Part shown: positions 1 to 5,380 of the stretch, in pieces
Position numbering within the stretch: position 1 is the first letter of the stretch
Layout of the letters: every line of letters starts with the position of its first letter
Origin: an uncultured Clostridia bacterium
GTDB taxonomy: Bacteria; Bacillota; Clostridia; Oscillospirales; CAG-272
Length of the DNA stretch: 6,897 bases
Direction: 5' to 3'
Assembly (NCBI GenBank): GCA_946641795.1
Contig: CAMPBZ010000062.1
Span: forward strand, 1 to 6,897
Made by a program: the position numbers and the translations under genes
The notes under the pieces: generated by a model
The model's input: only the letters and a program-made list of their open reading frames with translations
Database searches by the model: none
Told to the model about the DNA's origin: nothing

Positions 1-1084
1 AAATGCTGGCGGCGGCAAGCAGATAGCCGCAAAGCGAGGCGACCTCGTCCAGCAGTTTTTTCTCGGTCTCGCACCCCAGCAGGTCGGCAATCCCGGCGCC
101 GATCTGCCAGCAAAGCCCGGAAAGCCAAAGCCGCAAAAGCACGGGGACCAGCGAAAACAAAATCAGCAAAACCGCGCAAAGCCCCAGCGTTCCGCGCAGG
201 TAGGAAACGCCGGCGCTGACCGTTCGCACCAGCTCCGAGACCGAACCGCCCACCACCGGCACCAGGTTTCCAACGGCAAATTTTGCGCCGCGCATTGCCA
301 GACTGTCATTTTTGGCGGCCAGCAGGGTTTGAAAGCCAAGCATTGCAAGAAGCAGGGTCATCAGCCCGGCAAGAAAAATCGTGTATTGCTTTTTTAGGGA
401 GCCGATCAGCGTGCCGAAGCGCAAATTCCCGTTCATTGCGCCAATGGCGGCAAACGCCATACAAAACCCGCAAAAGGGGAGAATGCTGTTGCCAACCGCC
501 TCTTCCAGCACCGTCAAATAAACGGAAAGCCCCGCCGAGGAAGCGCTTGCCGCCGTTACGTTCCCGCCCATTGCCCAAAGCGCGCCCGAAAGCGGAATGA
601 CCGCCGCGGTCAGCCGGTTGAGCCGGTCAAAATAGGAAGTTACCGCCTCCACCAGCCCGTAGGTTTGGGTCAGGAGCGCCGAGAGCAGAGCCAGCGAGGA
701 GGCAAAGGAGAATGCCTGCGCAACCGCCTCGCTCCCCAGCGAGGTGCGCACCGCCGCAAAGAGCGCGCTCAACAGCAAAAGGGCAATCACCGTGCAAAAG
801 GTGGGCAGAACATTCCCCAAAAGCTCGCCCAGCAGGGCGCCGGCGGTGGCGGCAAGATTGGAAAAACTGCTCATTTTTTGCAGTTCTTCGGCAATTTCCC
901 CGGTGTTTTCCGAAAAAAGACCGGGCGGGAGCAGTTCGGCAATCTCTTCCGGCACGGCCGCAAGAAAATCCAGGAACTCGTCCGGCGGCGTTTCGGAAGG
1001 CTCTTCTTCGGCAAAAACGCCGAGCGGAAAAAGCGCGCCGATCAAAACAAGAAACAGCAAACAAACGGCAAGCCGCCGCGTCAG
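1..1084 (-). CDS. spoIIIAE: Stage III sporulation protein AE (partial, C-terminus outside window)
   Basis: This is a polytopic membrane subunit of the SpoIIIA-SpoIIQ channel linking mother cell and forespore. About 360 codons are visible. The reading frame shows a signal-peptide-like start (RR, then a hydrophobic stretch ending in GVFA before EEEPSE), an acidic external segment, and several hydrophobic segments (about residues 93-114, 119-138, 188-214, 233-255 and 298-317). A family-like stretch VVGGSVSELVRTVSAG lies at about 276-291. The known family length is near 400, so roughly 40 residues are missing beyond position 1. It is the fifth gene of the operon and abuts spoIIIAD. The start is uncertain: no ATG lies at the junction. 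In-frame candidates are CTG at 1084 (forming a CTGA overlap with the spoIIIAD stop), ACG at 1081, GTG at 1144 (64-nt overlap, weak SD) and TTG at 1060 (would remove the two arginines). I chose CTG/ACG because it gives a normal signal peptide. The family assignment is secure; the start is not. Confidence 0.9.
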   Translation of the reverse strand, partial: MTRRLAVCLLFLVLIGALFPLGVFAEEEPSETPPDEFLDFLAAVPEEIAELLPPGLFSENTGEIAEELQKMSSFSNLAATAGALLGELLGNVLPTFCTVIALLLLSALFAAVRTSLGSEAVAQAFSFASSLALLSALLTQTYGLVEAVTSYFDRLNRLTAAVIPLSGALWAMGGNVTAASASSAGLSVYLTVLEEAVGNSILPFCGFCMAFAAIGAMNGNLRFGTLIGSLKKQYTIFLAGLMTLLLAMLGFQTLLAAKNDSLAMRGAKFAVGNLVPVVGGSVSELVRTVSAGVSYLRGTLGLCAVLLILFSLVPVLLRLWLSGLCWQIGAGIADLLGCETEKKLLDEVASLCGYLLAAASI

Positions 1085-1473
1085 GCGCCAACGGTGAACA
1101 GCGCCTTTGCCGTGGAAATGATCTCGTTCATCAGCGGCAGACACAAAATCAAAATTTCGATCTTTCCGGCAAGCTCCACCCCGGCGCCAATCCCGCCCTC
1201 GCCCGCGTCGCGGCAAATATCCGCGCAAATCTGCGTCAGTACGGCAATGCCCAGCGCTTTGAGCAAAAAGGCGGCATAGGGGGCAATGCCGGCCGTTTCG
1301 GTCAACTGTTGGAGGTAGGAGACCAGCGGCGCGGCCATTGCAAGGATGGTGCCGGCAAACAAAACGGTTGCCGCCAGCCGCAAAAGCGGCAAAAAATCGG
1401 CGTTCCATTTTTTGAGGATCACGGCGGCCGAAACCACCGCAACGCCCGCCAGGCAAATTTTTGCGCTGTCCAT
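1081..1473 (-). CDS. spoIIIAD: Stage III sporulation protein AD
   Basis: This is a 130-residue integral membrane protein, close to the roughly 130 residues usual for the family. It is part of the SpoIIIA complex in the mother-cell membrane around the forespore. Hydrophobic segments lie at about residues 5-20, 30-52, 66-82 and 103-118. The most conserved part of the family is readable as KALGIAVLTQICADICRDAG (72-91), followed by VELAGKIEILILCLPLM (99-115). The ATG at 1473 lies 9 nt after the spoIIIAC stop. The upstream sequence (GGCAAAGA) is only a weak SD, so translation is probably coupled to spoIIIAC. The TGA stop at 1083-1081 is where spoIIIAE is expected to begin. Confidence 0.96.
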   Translation of the reverse strand: MDSAKICLAGVAVVSAAVILKKWNADFLPLLRLAATVLFAGTILAMAAPLVSYLQQLTETAGIAPYAAFLLKALGIAVLTQICADICRDAGEGGIGAGVELAGKIEILILCLPLMNEIISTAKALFTVGA

Positions 1474-1482
1474 TCTTTGCCG

Positions 1483-1680
1483 TCATCCGATGCCGAAAAC
1501 CGAGGTCACCAGGTCAAACAGATCGCGGATCTGGCTGATCAGAAGCATCAGCACCACCAAGATCCCCGCAATCGTTACAAACATTGCCTGCTCGTCTCTG
1601 CCGGTTTTGGAAAGAATTTGAGCCGCAACGGCAACCAAAATGCCAACGCCGGCAATTTTTACAATAAAAGAAATATCCAT
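1483..1680 (-). CDS. spoIIIAC: Stage III sporulation protein AC
   Basis: This is a 65-residue membrane protein; the family is normally 65-68 residues. It has two transmembrane helices, at about residues 5-22 and 32-50, joined by a short polar loop (SKTGRDEQ) and followed by a short amphipathic tail (IRDLFDLVTSVFG). It is related to SpoIIIAD, which is thought to be a longer member of the same fold family. It acts in the SpoIIIA channel complex. The ATG at 1680 is preceded by AGGAAGG nine bases upstream in the 27-nt gap after spoIIIAB, the clearest SD inside the operon's small-gene section. Its size and position between AB and AD make the assignment firm. Confidence 0.95.
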   Translation of the reverse strand: MDISFIVKIAGVGILVAVAAQILSKTGRDEQAMFVTIAGILVVLMLLISQIRDLFDLVTSVFGIG

Positions 1681-1707
1681 TCTCTTCCGCCTTCCTGTTT
1701 TTTGGGT

Positions 1708-2184
1708 TTACCAAAGCAAAATGGAAAGAAGGAGCGCCGCTCCCATCCAAACGGCAACCATTACGCGCGCCTTTGCGGGGAACTCCTCCATCCGTTTTGC
1801 GCGCAACTGCCCCAGTGCGGCAATATCGTAATCGCACCGGCGCAAAAGCTCCTCGCGCCCGCCGTAGCCGAATTCGCGCACAAAAGAGGAAAGCAGGCGC
1901 CGCGCCTCGGTATCCAGATAGATCTGCGAGGCGTGATAGACCGCTGTCAGGTCGGGGTGCGGTTGCCGGCAAAAACAGGCTTCCAGCAGGGCGCGATCCG
2001 CCCGTTCCATAATTTGCGGCAGGGGCAAAAGGTAGCAATCCACCTGCGCGCGGATGTAGAAGATCAGATCCGACCAGCCGGCCAGAACCGCGGCCTTCCG
2101 CTTTTCAAAATTGACGGTCACCGAGGCCGCAAAGCCGCCCGCGCCGAGAAGGAGGAATACCCCCAGCAGTTTAAGTATTGTCAT
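1708..2184 (-). CDS. spoIIIAB: Stage III sporulation protein AB (GspF-like)
   Basis: The protein has 158 residues, slightly shorter than the roughly 171 of Bacillus subtilis. It has an N-terminal membrane segment (about residues 4-21), a long cytoplasmic, mostly helical domain (about 25-137) and a C-terminal membrane segment (about 139-157). This is the architecture of SpoIIIAB, which resembles the GspF platform protein of type II secretion and is thought to partner the SpoIIIAA ATPase. The ATG at 2184 has a strong SD (GGGAGGA) five to six bases upstream, placed inside the end of spoIIIAA; the two genes overlap by 14 nt, suggesting coupled translation. The cysteines (C50, C70, C72, C117) show no recognisable pattern. 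Confidence 0.95.
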   Translation of the reverse strand: MTILKLLGVFLLLGAGGFAASVTVNFEKRKAAVLAGWSDLIFYIRAQVDCYLLPLPQIMERADRALLEACFCRQPHPDLTAVYHASQIYLDTEARRLLSSFVREFGYGGREELLRRCDYDIAALGQLRAKRMEEFPAKARVMVAVWMGAALLLSILLW

Positions 2185-3082
2185 CGGCTTCCTCCCGCGA
2201 CCGGATCACATAATCAAACCCGCCGGCCGAATTGCGCAAGAGCTTGACGTAGGCGGCAAACACGTTTGCACGGTGGAGGTTTGCAATTCCCGGGCGCGCA
2301 AGCAGTTCGGCAAAAGAACGCGCGTGGGCGGAGGCGAGGACGGGAACGCCTCGGTTTGCCGCCAAAAGCAGGGCTTGCGCCTCGGCGTCGGTGCCGATCT
2401 CGTCGCAAACGATCAGCTCGGCGCCCAGCGTGCGCACGGCAATATCAATGCCGGTTTCCTGCGGGTAGCCCACCAAAATATCCAGCAAAAGCTCCTCGCC
2501 TTCCAGCGTTCCTGCAAATTCGGCCCGCGTGTCAATAATCACCGTTCGCAACCCGCCCGCCGGCGCGGCCGCCGCTTTTGCCGCCGCGCGCAGGCAGGTC
2601 GTTTTTCCAACGCCGGGGGGCGAAAAGATCAGAATGCCGCCGGTACCCGCCGCCGCGCGTATCAGGGTTAAGAGCGGCTCGGCCGAAACCCGGTGGCAAT
2701 GCGGCAATCGGATCACCAGCCCGCTGATCTCCCCAACACCCATCACCTGTCCGCCCTCCGCCGCGGCGCTTCCGCAAACGCCCACGCGAACGCCGCCGGG
2801 CAGGGGGAGATAGCCCTTGCAAATACGGCTTTGGTAGGCGTAAATCGAGCCGCCGCACATTGCCGAGAAGACCCCGGCCACTTCGTCGGGGGAGAGCAGA
2901 ACGCCCGTGGCGTAGTTTTTACCGCCGCAGGTCACGGTGGTCAGCCGGCCGGCGTGAATGCGAATTTCCTCCGCCCGTTCCGCACCGCAACCGGCAATCG
3001 CCTCGCAAAGCCGCGGCGGCAACAGCCCGGCCAGCTCGCGCGGCAACAGCTCTTTTTTCGGCTTCCGTTCAATGATCCGCAT
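2171..3082 (-). CDS. spoIIIAA: Stage III sporulation protein AA (secretion-type ATPase)
   Basis: This is the ATPase of the SpoIIIA complex, related to type II/IV secretion ATPases and needed for sigma-G activity in the forespore. It has 303 residues against about 307 in B. subtilis. The N-terminal domain includes a glycine-rich LPLPGGVRVGVCG (92-104). The P-loop is SPPGVGKTT (154-162), with serine at the first position where the general Walker A has Gly or Ala. A DTRAE segment lies at 184-188, where related proteins more often read DERSE. Walker B is ELIVCDEIG (222-230, D227/E228), and a SAHA motif lies at 251-254. The ATG at 3082 has an excellent SD (AAAGGGGGG, 3098-3090). It is the first gene of the operon, downstream of a sigma-E-like promoter. 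Confidence 0.96.
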   Translation of the reverse strand: MRIIERKPKKELLPRELAGLLPPRLCEAIAGCGAERAEEIRIHAGRLTTVTCGGKNYATGVLLSPDEVAGVFSAMCGGSIYAYQSRICKGYLPLPGGVRVGVCGSAAAEGGQVMGVGEISGLVIRLPHCHRVSAEPLLTLIRAAAGTGGILIFSPPGVGKTTCLRAAAKAAAAPAGGLRTVIIDTRAEFAGTLEGEELLLDILVGYPQETGIDIAVRTLGAELIVCDEIGTDAEAQALLLAANRGVPVLASAHARSFAELLARPGIANLHRANVFAAYVKLLRNSAGGFDYVIRSREEADDNT

Positions 3083-3103
3083 CTTTGATCCCCCCTTTGT
3101 CCG

Positions 3104-3132
3104 ATTTTATGCGGACGAGCAGAAGAATAGAA
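3104..3132 (-). promoter_or_regulatory. Candidate sigma-E promoter of the spoIIIA operon
   Basis: On the minus strand a -10-like CATAAAAT (3111-3104) follows a -35-like TTCTATT (3132-3126) after 14 bases. The sigma-E pattern known from Bacillus is roughly TCATATT, 13-15 bases, CATACAAT, so the -10 has one mismatch. The spoIIIA operon is sigma-E-controlled in characterised spore formers, which makes this placement sensible. Transcription would begin around 3098, leaving a leader of only about 15 nt that starts close to the SD. That short leader is the weak point of the call. Confidence 0.5.
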
Positions 3133-3159
3133 CTTTTTTGCAAGCCTTCGCATAGGATA
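3132..3159 (+). promoter_or_regulatory. Possible sigma-K-like promoter facing the ATPase gene
   Basis: CATAGGATA (3151-3159) matches the sigma-K -10 pattern CATANNNTA, and an AC dinucleotide (3132-3133) sits 17 bases upstream as in the minimal sigma-K -35. This would start transcription near 3165, about 45 nt before the ATG at 3212. The pattern is short and could occur by chance. The match to sigma-E is poorer, and I see no convincing sigma-A promoter for this gene. Confidence 0.25.
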
Positions 3160-3175
3160 AGGATGGGCTTTTTCC

Positions 3176-3189
3176 TTTTTTGCAAAAAA
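3176..3189. repeat. A/T-tract palindrome TTTTTTGCAAAAAA
   Basis: This is a perfect 14-bp palindrome just upstream of the SD (AGGGGG, 3198-3203) of the ATPase gene. CTTTTTTGCAA also occurs at 3133-3143 in the same intergenic region. It may be an intrinsically bent tract or a protein site; its function is unknown. Confidence 0.3.
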
Positions 3190-3211
3190 ACTGACATAGG
3201 GGGAAAGAAAA

Positions 3212-4306
3212 ATGAAAAAAACGAAAGCGATTTTTACCATTCGCTCCACCGGCGAGGATGCCTATTTTGCGGCCTCCAACAGCGTCCGCGGCTTTCAAAG
3301 CTACTATTCCGCCTGTTTTGACAGCGCGCGCATCGGCCGGCTCTACGCCGTAAAAGGCGGGCCGGGAACCGGAAAGAGCCGCTTTTTGCGCACCGTTGCC
3401 GAGCGGGGCGCCGAATGCGGATGGCATCCGGAATTGATCTACTGCTCCTCCGATCCCAATTCGCTGGACGGCGTGATCCTGACCAAGCCGGGCGAGGAGG
3501 GCATTGCACTGCTGGACGCCACGGCACCCCACGTTTACGAGCCGAACCGGCCGGGGTACCGCGAAGAGCTCATCAACCTCGGCTCTTTCTGGAACGGAGC
3601 GCTTCTTCGCGCAAGGGCGGAGGAAATTGCCGGGCAAAACCGCCGCAAACAGCAGGCCTACCGAATGGCCTACCGCTACCTTGCCGCTTATGGCGAGATC
3701 ACGGCCACGCGCGACGAGCTGGTCGAGCCCTATCTGCGCAAAAAGGCGCTGTACGCCTTTGCCGAAAAATGGATGCGCCAAATTCCCGAAGAGGATGCTT
3801 TCGAGGAGCAAATCGCGCTTGCCCGGTCGGTCGGAATGCGCGGAATGGTCACGCTGGATACCTACTACGCAAACGCAAAAACGGCCTATTTTGTAGAGGA
3901 TTGCCGCGGGAGCGCGGCGCTCTTCCTGGGCGCGCTTTACGAAATTGCCAAGCGGAAAAAGCTATCGGTGCGCGTTTCCTACCATCCGCTTTTGCCCGAC
4001 CGGTTGGATGGAATTTTTTTCAAAAACGCGGGTGTTGCCTTCCTTGCGTTTGAGGGCGGGGGCAAAGAAACCCGCCGCAAAATCAGTATGCGCCGGTTTG
4101 TGGACACCGGCGCGATGCATAGCGGCCGGGAGGAGCTCAATTTTGCCGAGCGGATGCGCCGCGCAATGCTTCGGGGAGCGGCGGACTGCTTTTTGCGCGT
4201 GAGCGAGGCGCATTTTTCCATCGAGGAGATCTATATCCGCGCAATGGATTTCGGCGCGAAAGAAACTTTTACCCGGTCGTTCTGCGCCTCCCTGTTCCAG
4301 GCATAA
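3212..4306 (+). CDS. P-loop ATPase with a degenerate second half (PRK06851-like)
   Basis: The protein has 364 residues, is soluble, and has no signal peptide. Its function is unknown. The N-terminal half carries a perfect Walker A, GGPGTGKS (49-56), then CSSDPNSLDGV (78-88) and IALLDATAPH (98-107). From memory these match a conserved Firmicute ATPase family catalogued as PRK06851, whose members are about this long. A charged helical linker follows (about 130-205). The C-terminal half repeats the layout: AYFVEDCRGSAALF (225-238) where a P-loop would be, SYHPLLPDRLDGI (256-268) matching the SSDPNSLDGV region, and VAFLAFEGG (275-283) matching the next strand. The second P-loop has lost its GKS residues. 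ATG 3212 has SD AGGGGG eight bases upstream. The gene is divergent from spoIIIA and convergent with mrp. A sporulation role is only suggested by position and a possible sigma-K-like promoter. Confidence 0.85.
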   Translation: MKKTKAIFTIRSTGEDAYFAASNSVRGFQSYYSACFDSARIGRLYAVKGGPGTGKSRFLRTVAERGAECGWHPELIYCSSDPNSLDGVILTKPGEEGIALLDATAPHVYEPNRPGYREELINLGSFWNGALLRARAEEIAGQNRRKQQAYRMAYRYLAAYGEITATRDELVEPYLRKKALYAFAEKWMRQIPEEDAFEEQIALARSVGMRGMVTLDTYYANAKTAYFVEDCRGSAALFLGALYEIAKRKKLSVRVSYHPLLPDRLDGIFFKNAGVAFLAFEGGGKETRRKISMRRFVDTGAMHSGREELNFAERMRRAMLRGAADCFLRVSEAHFSIEEIYIRAMDFGAKETFTRSFCASLFQA

Positions 4307-4344
4307 AAAAGCGCGGCGCACTTTTTCAAGTGCGCCGCGCTTTT
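4307..4344. terminator. Bidirectional intrinsic terminator
   Basis: There is a perfect inverted repeat: AAAAGCGCGGCGCACTT (4307-4323), loop TTTC, then the exact complement (4328-4344). It lies between the convergent ATPase and mrp genes and begins directly after the ATPase TAA stop (4304-4306). Read on the minus strand (mrp transcript), the GC-rich stem is followed by six T residues. On the plus strand it is followed by only four T before GCGG, so it should be stronger for mrp. Confidence 0.92.
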
Positions 4345-4356
4345 GCGGTGGCGGGG

Positions 4357-5199
4357 TTATTCCGCCGGTTGCAGGTTCAATTTTTCAATGATTTTCCGAG
4401 CCGCCTCGTCAAGGTAATCATTTTCCATCAGTTCGATCATTCCGCGGTCAACCAGCGCCGAAAGTTTGGGATCCATCGGAATGCGCGCGAGCAGGTCGTA
4501 ACCAAACTTTTGCGCAATCTCCTCAATGTGGCTCTCGCCGAACACCTTGATCTCCTTGCCGCAATCGGGGCATTTTACATAGGAAAGGTTTTCCACCAGC
4601 CCCAGTACGGGAATGTTCATCATCGTTGCCATATTGGCCGCCTTGCTGACGATCATCGAGACCAGATCCTGCGGGCTGGAAACGATCACAACGCCGTCCA
4701 CCGGCATCGTTTGAAAAACGGTGAGCGGAACGTCGCCGGTTCCGGGAGGGCAGTCCACCAAAAGAACGTCCACGTTCCAAATGGTCTCCTGCCAGAATTG
4801 TTGAACGGTTCCCGCAATCAGCGAGCCGCGCCAGACTACCGGCTTGGTCTCGTCGCCCAGGAGCAGGTTGACCGAGATCATATCAATCCCGGTTTTGCTC
4901 GCGGCGGGGATCATCCCGCTCTGGTCACCGTAAATTTCCACGTTCTTCATTCCGAACGCTTTGGGAATGGAGGGGCCGGTAATGTCCGCGTCCAAAATGC
5001 CTACGCGGTAGCCCTCGCGGCGCAAAAGAACGGCAAGCATAGCGGTAACGAGCGATTTGCCAACGCCGCCCTTGCCGCTGACAACGCCGATAACGTGCTT
5101 GATCGCGCTTGCCGCGTTTGCCGGCAATTTCAGGTTTTCCGCCCGGGAGGAGCAATTCTCGGAGCAGGTGGAACAATCGTGAGTGCAGCCTTCTGCCAT
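4357..5199 (-). CDS. mrp: Mrp/NBP35-family Fe-S cluster carrier ATPase
   Basis: The protein has 280 residues. Proteins of this family (Mrp, ApbC, NBP35) bind an Fe-S cluster at a dimer interface and pass it to target proteins, using a SIMIBI-class ATPase domain. Visible features are the deviant Walker A GKGGVGKS (42-49, with the signature lysine K43), DADITGPSIP (70-79), Walker B/switch II VDCPPGTGD (148-156), SSPQ (174-177), and the cluster-binding C210-x2-C213 (KCPDCGKE). The N-terminus adds four cysteines (C5, C9, C12, C16; CX3CX2CX3C), reminiscent of the extra N-terminal cluster of NBP35 but with different spacing. The DUF59/MIP18 domain found at the front of many bacterial Mrp proteins is absent. 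The ATG at 5199 was chosen over an upstream in-frame ATG at 5304 because AAAGGAG lies about ten bases before it and the 5304 extension would cross the promoter. It is a monocistronic unit. Confidence 0.93.
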   Translation of the reverse strand: MAEGCTHDCSTCSENCSSRAENLKLPANAASAIKHVIGVVSGKGGVGKSLVTAMLAVLLRREGYRVGILDADITGPSIPKAFGMKNVEIYGDQSGMIPAASKTGIDMISVNLLLGDETKPVVWRGSLIAGTVQQFWQETIWNVDVLLVDCPPGTGDVPLTVFQTMPVDGVVIVSSPQDLVSMIVSKAANMATMMNIPVLGLVENLSYVKCPDCGKEIKVFGESHIEEIAQKFGYDLLARIPMDPKLSALVDRGMIELMENDYLDEAARKIIEKLNLQPAE

Positions 5200-5233
5200 A
5201 GTTAAAAATCTCCTTTTTCGTGTGCTGATTTTT

Positions 5234-5261
5234 ATTATACACCTTTTTTGGAAAAAAGCAA
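5234..5261 (-). promoter_or_regulatory. Candidate sigma-A promoter of mrp
   Basis: On the minus strand, TATAAT (5239-5234) is preceded by TTGCTT (5261-5256) with 16-base spacing. The -10 is consensus and the -35 is moderate. The expected transcript would start about 30 nt before the mrp ATG, with the AAAGGAG SD between. Confidence 0.6.
5243..5258. repeat. A/T-tract inverted repeat in the mrp promoter spacer
   Basis: CTTTTTT and AAAAAAG flank a GG centre. The element sits between and over the -35 and -10 elements of the mrp promoter. It could be an operator, or simply opposed A- and T-tracts. Confidence 0.3.
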
Positions 5262-5312
5262 GATGAAAAGCCGCGGATTTTGCAAAAATTGCAAAAAAAA
5301 TCACAAACCCAC

Positions 5313-5341
5313 TTGCAATCCGGAGCGCTTTGCTTTATAAT
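5313..5341 (+). promoter_or_regulatory. Sigma-A promoter of gpmI
   Basis: TTGCAA (5313-5318), a 17-base spacer, then a consensus TATAAT (5336-5341). A-rich sequence upstream (5282-5300, with two GCAAAAA units) resembles an UP element. Transcription would start near 5348, about 33 nt before the gpmI ATG. This is a strong vegetative promoter, as expected for a glycolytic gene. Confidence 0.8.
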
Positions 5342-5350
5342 ATTATTTGT

Positions 5351-5368
5351 GAAAAAATGCCTTTTTTC
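5351..5368. repeat. Small inverted repeat in the gpmI leader
   Basis: GAAAAAA (5351-5357), TGCC, TTTTTTC (5362-5368). As RNA it would be a weak A-U hairpin at the very 5' end of the gpmI transcript, directly before the SD GGAGG (5369-5373). It may be an mRNA-stabilising 5' structure or chance. Confidence 0.3.
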
Positions 5369-5380
5369 GGAGGAAAAACA

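Noticed and set aside
627..1091. A 154-codon minus-strand frame with an ATG, overlapping the start of spoIIIAE.
   Set aside because: It reads the spoIIIAE sequence in the wrong frame and gives an Arg/Cys/Ala-rich product. The adjacent frame shows clear membrane segments and SpoIIIAE-like motifs.
712..2247. A 511-codon open frame on the plus strand opposite the spoIIIA genes.
   Set aside because: The translation is rich in Arg, Gln, Asn, Ala and Pro with no domain character, as expected for the shadow of GC-biased codons. It runs antisense across four well-supported sporulation genes and has no SD.
3133..3143. TTGCAA at about 3139 as a sigma-A -35 for the ATPase gene.
   Set aside because: No TATAAT-like hexamer occurs 16-18 bases downstream (GGATGG region), so a vegetative promoter is not supported.
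4330..5205. A 291-codon plus-strand frame opposite mrp.
   Set aside because: It is antisense to a gene with unmistakable ATPase and CxxC motifs. The product is His/Arg/Asn-rich with no recognisable domain, and the start lies inside the terminator hairpin.
5200..5304. A 35-residue N-terminal extension of mrp starting from ATG 5304.
   Set aside because: It would run through the TATAAT promoter and the AAAGGAG SD of the 5199 start. The extension has no family similarity, and the cysteine motif follows directly after the 5199 start.
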